Shown here: positions 38,556 through 48,151 of the stretch, in pieces | Layout: each line of letters starts with the position of its first letter | How positions within the stretch are numbered: position 1 is the first letter of the stretch | Assembly: GCA_030428945.1 (NCBI GenBank) | Contig: JAUIEC010000004.1 | Coordinates: 124,001-188,000, forward strand | From: Phycisphaerae bacterium | Lineage (GTDB): Bacteria > Planctomycetota > Phycisphaerae > UBA1845 > Fen-1342 | Direction: 5' to 3' | DNA length: 64,000 nt | The notes under the pieces: generated by a model | What the model saw: only the letters and a program-made list of their open reading frames with translations | Databases searched by the model: none | Told to the model about the DNA's origin: nothing | Translations under genes and position numbers: made by a program

Positions 38556-39797
38556 GTGCAGCACTGCATGCGATCGGCCGCCGTGGCGGTCACTCTGCTG
38601 GGCACGATGACGGGGTGGGCCGCCGACGGCGACTGGCTCCGCTGGGGCGGTCCGCACGGGAACTTCGTCAGCGACACGACCGGCCTGGCGGCCCGCTGGG
38701 CTCCGGGCGAGCCGAAGACGCTCTGGGAGCGTGACCTCGGCGACGGGTATTCGGCGATCCTCGCGAAGGGCGATGTGCTGTACACGATGACGCGCCGCGG
38801 GGGCGAGGAAGTGGTTGTCGCGCTCGAGGCCGACACCGGCAAGACCCGCTGGGAGCTTTCCTACGATGCGCCGCTGCCCGAGATCGACAAGAGCTACGGG
38901 ATCGGTCCGCGCGGCACGCCGACGCTGGAGGGCAAGCACCTGTACACGGCCGGCATCGGCGGGATCGTGCACTGCATCGACATCGAGAGTCGCAAGTCGG
39001 TCTGGAGCCACGACCTCAAGGGCGAGTACGGAGCGACGATGCCGAACTGGGGCTACTCGTCGAGTCCGCTGGTGTACGGGGACCTGGTGCTGGTCGCCTG
39101 CGGCGGCCAGGGCAGCGTGATCGCGTTCAACAAGAAGGACGGCAGCGAGGCCTGGAAGGCCGGCGAACTGGAGAACTCGTACTCCTCGCCGATGCTGATC
39201 AACGTGTCGGGACAGGACCAGGTCGTGATCTTCCTGGCCGAGGAAGTGGTCGGGCTGGATCCGAAGAGCGGGCAGCAGCTCTGGTCGCACCCGCACACGA
39301 CCTCGTGGAACATCAACGCGACCATGCCGGTCTGGAGTCCCGAGACGGGCATCCTGATGATCTCGTCGGCCTACGGCAGCGGGGCCCGCGGGCTGAAGCT
39401 GACCCGGGCGGACGGGAAGACCTCCGTGTCCGAGGCCTGGGCGCAGCGGCGGGTCGGCGTCCAGCACGGCGTGATGATCCTCGACGGAACCACGGTCTAC
39501 TGCTCGGTCGGCATGCAGGGCCCGGCGATCTTCGCGGCCGTCGATCTGCCCAGCGGCGAGATCCTCTGGAAGCAGCGCGGGATCGCGAAGGCGACGATGG
39601 TGCAGGCCGGTCCGCAACTGGTGGTCCTGGGCGAGGACGGCACGCTGCACCTGGTGCGGGCCGACCGCGAGGGTTTCGAGGTGCTGGGCGAGCGCGAGAT
39701 CCTCGGCAGCCGGGCCTGGACGGTCCCGACGCTGGTCGGAACGCGGCTGTATGCCCGCGACATGCGGAAGATTCTGGCGCTCGAACTGCCGGAATGA
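38556..39797 (+). CDS. Exported PQQ-like beta-propeller protein (tandem paralogue)
   Basis: A 413-residue protein. GTG 38556 is preferred over the in-frame GTG 38538 because AAAAGGGGAA lies just upstream. The signal peptide ends near AAVAVTLLGTMTGWAA. Mature start DWLRWGGPHGNFVSDTTGLAARW. Blade motifs include ALEADTGKTRWELS, CIDIESRKSVWSHD, AFNKKDGSEAWKAG and GLDPKSGQQLWSHPH. It is the nearest paralogue of the preceding protein. The last of the propellers, it is separated by 76 bases from the first amidohydrolase-fold gene. Confidence 0.87.
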   Translation: MQHCMRSAAVAVTLLGTMTGWAADGDWLRWGGPHGNFVSDTTGLAARWAPGEPKTLWERDLGDGYSAILAKGDVLYTMTRRGGEEVVVALEADTGKTRWELSYDAPLPEIDKSYGIGPRGTPTLEGKHLYTAGIGGIVHCIDIESRKSVWSHDLKGEYGATMPNWGYSSSPLVYGDLVLVACGGQGSVIAFNKKDGSEAWKAGELENSYSSPMLINVSGQDQVVIFLAEEVVGLDPKSGQQLWSHPHTTSWNINATMPVWSPETGILMISSAYGSGARGLKLTRADGKTSVSEAWAQRRVGVQHGVMILDGTTVYCSVGMQGPAIFAAVDLPSGEILWKQRGIAKATMVQAGPQLVVLGEDGTLHLVRADREGFEVLGEREILGSRAWTVPTLVGTRLYARDMRKILALELPE

Positions 39798-39873
39798 TTG
39801 CCCGGCCGATGCGCTTGCAGTAGTTTGCGCCGGCTGGCGGAACGACATCCACTCGCAACAGGGCTCCTGAACC

Positions 39874-41364
39874 ATGCGTGACCTCTGCGGCAGACTTCTG
39901 GCAGTGACGGCCCTCGCCGCGCTGCTGCCCGTCCTGGGCGCACTTCCCGCCCGGGCCCAGACCACCGTGATCGAAAACGCCACGCTGCTGATCGGCGACG
40001 GGCGGACGCTCGAGGAAGGCTCGCTGGTGATCAGCGGCGATACGATCGGATCGATCGGCCGCCAGGTCCGGGCCGGCGGTCTCTTCAGTCGTCCGACGAA
40101 GATCGACGCGACCGGCAAGTACGTCACGCCCGGCCTGATCGACGTGTGGAGTTCCCCGAGCCTGAACCCGCCCACGGTCGGGTCCCCGCAGGGCAGCGCG
40201 GCGGATCATGTCGACCGCTTCAACCGCGACTGGATGGCGGCCGCGCATCGTGGCGGGGTGACGACGCTGTATGTCCCGGCCCGGACGCAGGCCGGCTTCG
40301 GCGGTCTGGGGGCGGTCGTCCGCCTGCTGCCGGGCGGCACCCGCGAGCAGGTCTTCCTCAGTGAGCGGGCGGCGTTGTGTGCGGCCCTGGGCGGGAACGG
40401 CGGCACGCAGCGATCCAAGAACTACACCGCGATGAACGATGCCTTCCGCGAAGCCCGCGAGCACCGCGAGGCCGTCGAGACCTACGAGGAAGACCTCGAG
40501 GAATACGAGAAGGAACTCAAGGAGTGGCTCGAGAAGCGCGAGAAGAGCAAGGACGAGAAGGGCGACGGCGACAAGACGGACAAGCAGCCTGACAAGGGCG
40601 ACCAGGACGACCAGGCGAACGGTGACAAGAAGGACGGCGACGATGCCGAAGAGGGCGGCGATTCCGCGCTGATCGCGGCCGACGATCCCCGGCCACGCCG
40701 TCGCCGCCGTCCCGGTGCGCCACCCGCCCGGGCGAAGAAGACTGACGACAAGAAGGACGGCGAGGGCGACAAGAAGGACGACGGTCCGAAGAAGCCGGCC
40801 CGTCCGCCGCGGGCGCCCGACAAGGACATCCTGCTGGAAGCGATGGACGGGGAACTGCTCTGGCGGGTCGAGACCGAGCGGGTTGCCGATATCGCCAGCG
40901 CTCTCGAAGTCGCGCAGGACTACAGCCTGGCGCTCGTGCTGGAAGGAGCCGACGGGGCCGCCTGGCTCGCCGATCAACTGGCCGAACGCGAGGTGCCGGT
41001 CGTGGTCTCGTCGAGCGGGCCGCCGGTTCGCGGGGCCCGTCGCGATGCGCATCCGCATCCGCTCGAGACCCTCCAGGAGGCCGGCGTGCAGGTCTTCCTC
41101 GGCTCCGGCCCGACCACCGCGACGCCGCAACTCGCCCTGCGGGCGGCCCAGGCGATCGCGGCCGGGATGGACCAGGAGGTCGTGCTGAAGCGGCTGATGT
41201 CCGACGCGGCGGAACTGCTCGGCGTCGCGGACCAGGCCGGTCTGCTCGGCCCGGGGCGCCCGGCCGATGTCGTCATCTGGAGCGATCACCCGCTGGCGCC
41301 CGGTGCACGCGTCGAGCGCGTCTTCGTCGCCGGCAAGGAGGTGTACGTTGCGGAAGAGGAATAG
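39874..41364 (+). CDS. Exported amidohydrolase-fold protein 1, metal ligands lost
   Basis: A 496-residue protein with signal peptide (LLAVTALAALLPVLGALPARAQ). The beta-sandwich of the superfamily is clear at both ends: ENATLLIGDGRTLEEGSLVISGDTIGSIG and, C-terminally, AELLGVADQAGLLGPGRPADVVIWSDHPL. The metal motif after PGLID should read HxH but is VWSSPSL here; strand-8 Asp is absent (VFLGSGPTT). Residues about 190-310 are a highly charged, Lys/Glu/Asp-rich insertion, partly coiled coil, then Arg/Pro-rich. It is probably a pseudoenzyme with a structural or binding role. The next gene starts inside its 3' end. Confidence 0.85.
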   Translation: MRDLCGRLLAVTALAALLPVLGALPARAQTTVIENATLLIGDGRTLEEGSLVISGDTIGSIGRQVRAGGLFSRPTKIDATGKYVTPGLIDVWSSPSLNPPTVGSPQGSAADHVDRFNRDWMAAAHRGGVTTLYVPARTQAGFGGLGAVVRLLPGGTREQVFLSERAALCAALGGNGGTQRSKNYTAMNDAFREAREHREAVETYEEDLEEYEKELKEWLEKREKSKDEKGDGDKTDKQPDKGDQDDQANGDKKDGDDAEEGGDSALIAADDPRPRRRRRPGAPPARAKKTDDKKDGEGDKKDDGPKKPARPPRAPDKDILLEAMDGELLWRVETERVADIASALEVAQDYSLALVLEGADGAAWLADQLAEREVPVVVSSSGPPVRGARRDAHPHPLETLQEAGVQVFLGSGPTTATPQLALRAAQAIAAGMDQEVVLKRLMSDAAELLGVADQAGLLGPGRPADVVIWSDHPLAPGARVERVFVAGKEVYVAEEE

Positions 41365-42475
41365 TCTGCGTTCGGCTGCCGTGCTGGCCGTGCTGCTGGT
41401 CAGCGGTGCGGCCGCGGCCCAGACGGTCATCCAGGCCGACGGCTGGGTCAAGCCGGACGGATCGCTGGCCCGCGAGGCTGTCTACGTCACGGTCCGTGAC
41501 GGGCAGGTGGCGGAGGTCAGCGGCACGGCGCCGCAGGGTGCCGCGGTTCAGCGCTTCGAAGGCGGCATCCTGGCCCCGGGCATGATCGACCTGAGCGGCG
41601 GGCTGGCCGCGCTGGGCGATCGCAGCGAAGACGCGAACGCGATGGAACCGGCCGCCCGGGCCGCTGACGCGCTCGATCGTTACCAGGACTACGCCCATCG
41701 TCTCGCCCATGCCGGCGTGACCGCGTTCGCGATCTGTCCCGACGACACCACCCTGATCGGCGGTCGACTGGCGGCGGTCCACAGCGTGGGGCCGGACGGG
41801 CGACCGGCACTGCTCGGCGCCGGACCGCTGCATGTTTCGCTCAGTGCGAGCGTTTATCGCGTCGACCGCGAGCCGACCTCGCGCACCGGCGCGCTCGGCC
41901 TTCTGCGGCGCACGCTGCGGGCGGCGACGGCCGGGGACCAGCCCGAACCGCTGCGGGCCTTCGCGGCCGGGGAACTGGCCGGCCTGGTGACGGCGCCGAC
42001 CGCGGCCGACGTGCTCGCGACGCTGCGTCTGGCCGACCAGATGAACCTCGAGGTCAGCCTGCGGCACACGGTCGACGGGCGTGACGTGGCGGGCCTTCCG
42101 GGCCTGCGGGACATGCGGGTCGTGGTGGGTCCGCTGAGCAATTACGCGAGTGATCGCGACCGGCACTCGGCCGGCGCGCTGCAGCGGGCCGGGGTTCGGA
42201 TTGCCCTGGTCGGCGGCTACCCGAACGCCGGGCCGGACGCGCTTCGCCTGTCGGCCGCGATGGCCGTCCGCGGCGGTCTCGGCCTGGACGCGGCCCGCCG
42301 GGCGGTCAGCCTGGTGCCGGCCGAGGTGCTGGGGGTTGCGGATCGACTGGGCGCGATCGAGGTGGGCAGGCAGGCCGACCTGGTGGTCTTCTCCGGTGAT
42401 CCGCTTGATCTGCGGAGCCGGGTGCTGGCCGTCTATTCGGCCGGGCGCCGGCTGGAGGAACAGGCACATGACTGA
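41348..42475 (+). CDS. Exported amidohydrolase-fold protein 2, metal ligands lost
   Basis: A 375-residue protein. TTG 41348, within the end of the previous gene, is chosen because it gives a proper signal peptide (RKRNSLRSAAVLAVLLVSGAAAAQ); no ATG or GTG would keep it. The N-terminal sandwich shows YVTVRDGQVAEVSG and the C-terminal one VLGVADRLGAIEVGRQADLVVFSGDPL. The HxH site is replaced by PGMIDLSGGLAAL. A His in VSLRHTVDG occupies the strand-5 position, but strands 6 and 8 lack ligands. Catalysis is unlikely. It overlaps the next gene by eight bases. Confidence 0.83.
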   Translation: MRKRNSLRSAAVLAVLLVSGAAAAQTVIQADGWVKPDGSLAREAVYVTVRDGQVAEVSGTAPQGAAVQRFEGGILAPGMIDLSGGLAALGDRSEDANAMEPAARAADALDRYQDYAHRLAHAGVTAFAICPDDTTLIGGRLAAVHSVGPDGRPALLGAGPLHVSLSASVYRVDREPTSRTGALGLLRRTLRAATAGDQPEPLRAFAAGELAGLVTAPTAADVLATLRLADQMNLEVSLRHTVDGRDVAGLPGLRDMRVVVGPLSNYASDRDRHSAGALQRAGVRIALVGGYPNAGPDALRLSAAMAVRGGLGLDAARRAVSLVPAEVLGVADRLGAIEVGRQADLVVFSGDPLDLRSRVLAVYSAGRRLEEQAHD

Positions 42476-44030
42476 CATGCACAGCCCGGGGGGTGCCAGG
42501 GTGACGCGGGAACCTGGAAACATGGAACGGCGAGCGGGCTGGACGAGGCGACTGGCGTTCGGCGTCGTGCTGGCGTGCGGACTGGCGGCGACCGGTCTGG
42601 CGGACACGGTCGTGAAGGCCGGCAGGGCCTACACCGGCAGCGGCGAGGTGATCGAGAACGCTGTGGTGATCATCGTCGACGGCAGGATCCAGGCGGTCGG
42701 TGCCGGGCTGGCGGTGCCGGACGGCGCGGACGTGATCGAACTGCCGGACACGGTGCTGACGCCGGGCCTGATCGACGCGATGTGCGTGCTGGATTTCGAG
42801 GTGCAGCAGTCCGCCTTTCGGGGACGACTGTTCGAAGCGACCGCCGCGGCCCCCGAGACGGCCACGCCGGAAGCGATCTGCCGGATTCACGACGCCCGCT
42901 CGGTCGATGGCGAACTGCTCGGCCCGCAGGACTTCTGGAGCCGCGTGGCGGCCGATGTGCACGAGGATGATCCGAACCACTTCGAGTGCGTCTGTGCCGG
43001 CAGTCTGCCGGGCAGCCAGGCGGCGGCCACCCCGCTGGCGAGCGCGATCCGCCCGCGGACGACCTGGGCGGAACACTCGTCGGAGGTCGTGCCGCACACG
43101 GCGGTGATCGACGCGGTCAACCTGTGGTCGAACGACTTCGAGCGGTTGTGTCGCGAGGGCGTCACGACCGTCTTCGTCTCGCCGGACAGTGCCAGCGTGA
43201 TCGGCAGTCGCGGCGCGATCGTCAAGACGGCCGGCAGGGTCGGCCAGCGGATCGTGCGGGCCGAAGACGCGGCCAAGGCGTCGATGGGTGGCGATCCGGC
43301 CCGGCGGGGGCGTTCGAACGTGATGCCGTTCGGCGGACGGGCGAGCATTCACACGCGGCGGCCGACGACGCGGATGGGCGTCGACTGGGTCTTCCGCAAG
43401 GCGTTCTACGACGCCCGACGGGCGCAGGCCGGACTGCCGGTGTCGGGGGCGGACGCGCCGCCGGCCGAGGCGATGGCGGCCCTCAACGGGATCCTGCGGC
43501 AGGAGATTCCGCTGCGGATCCAGGCCCGGATGCAGCATGACATCTTCTCGGCGATTCGGGTGGCCGGCGAGTTCGGGCTGCCGTTCCTGCTGGAGGAGGC
43601 GACCGAGGCGTACCAGTGCCTCGAGGCGCTCAAGCAGGCCAACCTGTCGCTGGTCTTCGGGCCGGTGTACATGGACGCGACCGGCTTTCGGCGAACCAAC
43701 GGCGAGGCGCGCGATCCGCGCCTGACGACGCCGCGACAACTGCACCAGGCCGGGATTCCGTTCGCGCTGACCGCCCAGGAGTTCCGGGGCGAGGAAGGAC
43801 TTGCCCGGCAGGCGATGCTCGCGATCCGGTACGGTCTGCCGCACGCGGCGGCCTTCGCGGCCGTCACGCAGGTGCCGGCCCGGCTGATGGGCCTGGAAGA
43901 GCGGATCGGAGACCTGCGGAGCGGGCTCGACGCCGACCTGGTGCTGTGGCGGGGTGAGCCGTTCTCGGCCGAGGGTCGGGCGGTGCTGGTGATGATCGAT
44001 GGTCAGGTGGTTTACCAGGAAGACAAATAA
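42468..44030 (+). CDS. Exported amidohydrolase-fold protein 3, metal ligands lost
   Basis: A 520-residue protein whose ATG overlaps the preceding stop. The signal sequence is rather internal (RRLAFGVVLACGLAATGLAD, about residues 28-47), so a later start such as the ATG at 42522 is possible. Sandwich segments: ENAVVIIVDGRIQAVGAGL and MGLEERIGDLRSGLDADLVLWRGEPF. After PGLID the sequence is AMCVLDFE, without HxH; strands 5 to 8 give FLLEEATEAY, LVFGPVYMD and FALTAQEF, again without the usual His or Asp ligands. It is closest in layout to proteins 1 and 6. Abuts the next gene exactly. Confidence 0.83.
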   Translation: MTDMHSPGGARVTREPGNMERRAGWTRRLAFGVVLACGLAATGLADTVVKAGRAYTGSGEVIENAVVIIVDGRIQAVGAGLAVPDGADVIELPDTVLTPGLIDAMCVLDFEVQQSAFRGRLFEATAAAPETATPEAICRIHDARSVDGELLGPQDFWSRVAADVHEDDPNHFECVCAGSLPGSQAAATPLASAIRPRTTWAEHSSEVVPHTAVIDAVNLWSNDFERLCREGVTTVFVSPDSASVIGSRGAIVKTAGRVGQRIVRAEDAAKASMGGDPARRGRSNVMPFGGRASIHTRRPTTRMGVDWVFRKAFYDARRAQAGLPVSGADAPPAEAMAALNGILRQEIPLRIQARMQHDIFSAIRVAGEFGLPFLLEEATEAYQCLEALKQANLSLVFGPVYMDATGFRRTNGEARDPRLTTPRQLHQAGIPFALTAQEFRGEEGLARQAMLAIRYGLPHAAAFAAVTQVPARLMGLEERIGDLRSGLDADLVLWRGEPFSAEGRAVLVMIDGQVVYQEDK

Positions 44031-45395
44031 ATGACACGCATGCTGACACTGGGAGTGGCGCTGCTGGCGGCCGCGCTGCCGGCCGTCGGACAGGTCGCGC
44101 CGGAACGGGTCGCCCTGACCGGGGTACGAATTCTGCCGATCTCCGGGCCGGCCATCGACAAGGGCACGATTCTGATCGAGCGCGGGCGGATCGCGGCCGT
44201 CGGGGAAGACGTCGAGGTTCCGTTCGATGCCCGCGTCTTCGAGCTTGACGGGCGGACGGTCATGCCGGGCCTGATCGACGTGCATACCTGGCGCGGCATG
44301 GATCAGCCGAACGAGACGCGGCCGGTCACACCGCAACTGGATGTCTACGACGCGATCGACCCGTCGCAGTTGTTCTTCGAGGACAGCCTGCGCCTGGGCG
44401 TCACCGCGATCCACGTCATGCCGGGCGACAACACCGTGGTCGGCGGTCTCGGCCGGGTGGTGCGTCCGATCGGGCGCACGCTGGGTGAGATGACGATCGC
44501 GCCGGGGTCGTTCCTGAAACTGGCGGTCGCGCCGAAGGGCGGCTTCGACCGGATGATGCAGATGTCGACATTGCGCGAGGCGTTCGCCAAGCTGTCCGAT
44601 GAGCTCGGCAAGCTGGCCGAAGCGCGCTACGAAGAGGATCGCAAGGAGAAGGACGAGCCGGTCGATGTCGTCCCGGACGAGGCCCGCAAGCGTGGCGTGA
44701 AGCTGATCCGCGTCGAGGATCTGACCGACGAAACCCGCAACCTGCTGCGGCTGACCGGCGGTGCGGTGACGGTCGGCGACGAGACCGGCGAACCGCTGCT
44801 CGATCCGCTTGGGGCGTTCGTGCATTGCGCCCGGGCGATGGATGTCGCCCCGGCCATCCAGATCGCGCGCGACAACGGCTTCTTCGATCGACTGGTGCTG
44901 GTGCTCGGACCGGAATGCTTCAAGGCCATCCCGGAACTGAAGAAGGCCGCCCGCCCGGTCGTGCTGGTCGGCGACCTGACGCACCGCGAAACCGATCCGC
45001 TGACCGGCAAGGTCCGCGAGACGTTCGTGCCGCGCAAGTACGCCGATGCCGGACTGATGTTCTCGCTGCTGCCCGGACCGAGCAGTTCGCTGCCGGAACG
45101 AATGCTGACCTACCAGGCCGCCCGTTGCGTGCGGGGCGGGGTCGGTCGCGACGTGGCGCTGCGGGCGATCACCAGCCATCCGGCCGAGACGCTCGGCCTG
45201 GGTGACCAGCTTGGTTCGATCGAAGTCGGGCGGGCCGCGCACCTGGTGGTCTTCACCGGCGATCCGCTTGATTTCAACAGCGTCGTGGAACGCGTCTTCA
45301 TCGACGGGATCCCGGCCTATGACCGGGCCCGCGACGTCCGGCTCCAGCGGCTGCTGTCGTTCCAGGAAACCAACGCCGAAGAGACCCCCGAATGA
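44031..45395 (+). CDS. Exported amidohydrolase-fold protein 4, partial metal site
   Basis: A 454-residue protein with signal peptide (MLTLGVALLAAALPAVGQ). The N-terminal sandwich is clear (DKGTILIERGRIAAVGEDVEVP), then PGLIDVHTWRG, which keeps the first His of HxH but has Trp in place of the second. Strand-5 and -6 equivalents lack His, and strand 8 reads MFSLLPGPSSS. A Glu/Lys-rich helix (about residues 195-225) interrupts the barrel. The C-terminus has LGLGDQLGSIEVGRAAHLVVFTGDPL. It is an intermediate in the loss of the active site. Four-base overlap with the next gene. Confidence 0.83.
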   Translation: MTRMLTLGVALLAAALPAVGQVAPERVALTGVRILPISGPAIDKGTILIERGRIAAVGEDVEVPFDARVFELDGRTVMPGLIDVHTWRGMDQPNETRPVTPQLDVYDAIDPSQLFFEDSLRLGVTAIHVMPGDNTVVGGLGRVVRPIGRTLGEMTIAPGSFLKLAVAPKGGFDRMMQMSTLREAFAKLSDELGKLAEARYEEDRKEKDEPVDVVPDEARKRGVKLIRVEDLTDETRNLLRLTGGAVTVGDETGEPLLDPLGAFVHCARAMDVAPAIQIARDNGFFDRLVLVLGPECFKAIPELKKAARPVVLVGDLTHRETDPLTGKVRETFVPRKYADAGLMFSLLPGPSSSLPERMLTYQAARCVRGGVGRDVALRAITSHPAETLGLGDQLGSIEVGRAAHLVVFTGDPLDFNSVVERVFIDGIPAYDRARDVRLQRLLSFQETNAEETPE

Positions 45396-48151
45396 ACCGC
45401 CTCCGCACCATACGCCGGGCCGCCGCGCTCGGCCTGTGCCTGCTCGCCACCGGCCTGGCCGGGGCTGAGCGCTTCGCCATCCGGGCCGGCGCCGTCTACC
45501 CGCTGACCGAAGCGCAGCCGGGCCCGATCGTCGACGGGATGGTCCTGATCGAGGACGGCCGGATCGTGGCCGTCGGGCGCGGACTGGATCTGCCCCCCGG
45601 AACGTCCGTCCGGCACTGGCCCGATGCGGTCATCGTCCCCGGCTTCGTTTCGGCCGCCAGCTATGTCGTGGGGCGTCACACCGGGCCGCACACGGTCGGG
45701 GCCTATCGCGCGGCCGACAGCTTTGACACGTATGCCGACTACCGCCAGCACCTGGCGTGGGGCACGACCACCGCGCACCTGAGCCCCGGCGGGCATCGCC
45801 TTGTCGCGGGCAGTGGCGCGGTCGTCAAACTGGCCGGACCCGCCGACGAGCGCGTCCTGCGCCCGCTGGCCGATGTCAGCATCAACCTCGGCCAGTTCCA
45901 GCCGCCGGATATCATCCGCCCGCCGTTCTACGCGTCGTCCGACGTCGCCATCGAGCCGGCCGAGCGGCAGCGACCGACCTCGCGACTGGGGCAGTTCCTG
46001 GAACTGAACCAGCGGATCACGGCCGGGCCGTCCGACGGGCGTCTCGATTTTCACCAGCGCGGGTTCCAGCAGTTCTGGGAGCACGGCCTGCCGCTGCGGA
46101 TCCAGGCGCGACGGGCCGCGGACCTGGAAGGCGCCGTCCGCTTCGCCGCACAGCACAAACGCCCGGCGTACCTGGTCGGGGCGGCCGAAGGGGACTGGCT
46201 GCGCGACGCGCTGGCGACGGCCGACCTTCCGGTCGTGCTGCGGGTCGAGGATCCGTACAACCGACCGACCTACGAAATCGGCGCGACGCTCGATCCGCTG
46301 GCCGCCCGCCTGGTGACGGCCGCGAGACTGGCCGAGCGGGTTCCGCTGGCCCTGGCCGGGCGGGACGGCGAGGTGGCGGATCTGCGGATGGTGGCGCTGC
46401 TGGCGCGGCGTGGCGGTCTCTCGGCCGAGAAGGCGCTGCAGGCGATCACGCGGATTCCGGCGGAGATTCTCGGGGTGGCGGACCGGGTCGGTTCGCTGGC
46501 GCCGGGGCGTGACGCGGACCTGCTGGTGCTGAGCGGCCCGCCGCTGGACGTCACCACGCACGTGCTGCGGACCTACGTCGATGGAGAACTCGCTTACGAG
46601 GCCGAAGGCAGCGACGCGGTGGTGATCCGGGCCGGAACGATCTGGGTCGGCAACGGCGAGATCGTGCGTGACGGCTCGCTGCTGGTCGAGGATGGAAAGA
46701 TCCGGGCGGTCGGGCAGCGGGTCCCGCACCCGCCGCAGGCCCGCCTGATCGATGCCGGGGCCGACGCGTTCGTCTCGCCCGGTTTCATCGACGCCCACGG
46801 GCACCTCGGCCTGGAGGGGGACCAGGGGACGGTCGCGGCCAACATCCTGCTGCACCGGATCGTCGGCCGGGCGTCGGAGGAGTTTCTGCGGGTCGCGGGC
46901 GCCGGCGTGACGACGGTGATGCTGAGCGGTTATCGCATCGGCGGCAGCGGATCGCGGGTGACGGCGATCAAGACCTACGGGCAACGTCCGGACGAGATGA
47001 TCGGCAAGCCGATCGCGGGCGTTCGGTTCTCGATGACCGGCAAGGACCCGCTGCTGGGGACCAAGTCGATCAAGAGCCTGCTGGAACGCGGCAAGAAGTA
47101 CGCCGAGACGTGGCAGAAATACGACGAAGAACTCAAGAAGTGGAAAGAGGACCGGGCGGCCGGCAAGCAGACCAAGAAGAAGGTCGAGGAGGTGGCCGAC
47201 GTCGAGGCCGTCGCGATCGACCCGATCACGGGGACCTGGGAGTACACCATCAGCGGCGGCCCGATTCCGGAGCCGGTCACGTCGACGATGCTGCTGAAGC
47301 TGACCGGCGCGCAGATCGAGGGACGCCTGCTCGATCCGCAGGGCAGCGGCGAGGAGGCGGTCGTCACCGGCACGTTGAACGGCAAGCAGGTCGAGATGGA
47401 AATCGACCAGGAGACGCCGTTCGGCAATCCGAAGCTGGTCGCCACGCTCGAGCGCGACGACTACATGTCCGGCGCGCTGAGCATCGGCGACGTGCTCTCG
47501 CTGGAGTTCGAAGCGACCCGCACCGACAAGTCCGACGTCGAGTTCAAGGTCAAGCGCCGCAAGTCGCGCAACAAGGACGGGCGTCCGACTCCGCCCAAGG
47601 TCGACGAGAATCTCGAGCCCCTGCGGCCGCTGCTGGCCGGCGAGATTCCGGCGGTCGTCGATGCGACCACGGTGGGCGAGATCATCGCGGCGGTGGAACT
47701 GTTCGTCGACGAGTACAAGGTTCCGGTGGTGCTGCTGAACGCGTCGGACGCGACGGACGCGTCGGAGCAGCTTCTGGAGCGGAAGGACAAGGTCGGCGTG
47801 ATCGTCGAGACGCGTCTGCGGACGACGCGCGACGACCGCCCGTACGTGCAGGCCGTGGACCTGGGTCGCAAGGGGGTCCGGATCGCCTTGCAGAGTGATG
47901 CCGAGGACGGTGCCCGCAACCTGCCGCTGATGGGGCTCTACGCGGTCCGCGAGGGTCTCGGTGGCGATGCCGCGCTGCGGGCCCTGACGATCGAGGCGGC
48001 CCGCATGTTCGGCATGCAGGACCAGGTCGGGACGCTCGAACCCGGCAAGCAGGCTGACATTCTGATTCACACCGGACACCCGTTCGATGCCGGCTCGCGG
48101 CTGGAGCGGGTCTTCGTCGGTGGTAACGAGGTACCCCGCCATGAACGCTAG
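45392..48151 (+). CDS. Double amidohydrolase-fold fusion protein 5
   Basis: A 919-residue exported protein with two complete superfamily units in one chain. Unit 1 (about residues 25-405) begins RAGAVYPLTEA and ends LGVADRVGSLAPGRDADLLVLSGPP; its metal motif is lost (PGFVSAASYVVG). Unit 2 (about 408-915) begins IRAGTIWVGNGEIVRDGSLLVEDG and keeps PGFIDAHGHLG, an intact HxH. It also keeps an Asp in LQSDAED, but no His is seen at strands 5 and 6. Between its barrel strands lie a charged coiled coil (about 565-605) and a beta-rich insert (about 612-715, WEYTISGGPIP...GTLNGKQVEMEI). Length is roughly twice that of its neighbours. It overlaps genes on both sides. Confidence 0.85.
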   Translation: MNRLRTIRRAAALGLCLLATGLAGAERFAIRAGAVYPLTEAQPGPIVDGMVLIEDGRIVAVGRGLDLPPGTSVRHWPDAVIVPGFVSAASYVVGRHTGPHTVGAYRAADSFDTYADYRQHLAWGTTTAHLSPGGHRLVAGSGAVVKLAGPADERVLRPLADVSINLGQFQPPDIIRPPFYASSDVAIEPAERQRPTSRLGQFLELNQRITAGPSDGRLDFHQRGFQQFWEHGLPLRIQARRAADLEGAVRFAAQHKRPAYLVGAAEGDWLRDALATADLPVVLRVEDPYNRPTYEIGATLDPLAARLVTAARLAERVPLALAGRDGEVADLRMVALLARRGGLSAEKALQAITRIPAEILGVADRVGSLAPGRDADLLVLSGPPLDVTTHVLRTYVDGELAYEAEGSDAVVIRAGTIWVGNGEIVRDGSLLVEDGKIRAVGQRVPHPPQARLIDAGADAFVSPGFIDAHGHLGLEGDQGTVAANILLHRIVGRASEEFLRVAGAGVTTVMLSGYRIGGSGSRVTAIKTYGQRPDEMIGKPIAGVRFSMTGKDPLLGTKSIKSLLERGKKYAETWQKYDEELKKWKEDRAAGKQTKKKVEEVADVEAVAIDPITGTWEYTISGGPIPEPVTSTMLLKLTGAQIEGRLLDPQGSGEEAVVTGTLNGKQVEMEIDQETPFGNPKLVATLERDDYMSGALSIGDVLSLEFEATRTDKSDVEFKVKRRKSRNKDGRPTPPKVDENLEPLRPLLAGEIPAVVDATTVGEIIAAVELFVDEYKVPVVLLNASDATDASEQLLERKDKVGVIVETRLRTTRDDRPYVQAVDLGRKGVRIALQSDAEDGARNLPLMGLYAVREGLGGDAALRALTIEAARMFGMQDQVGTLEPGKQADILIHTGHPFDAGSRLERVFVGGNEVPRHER

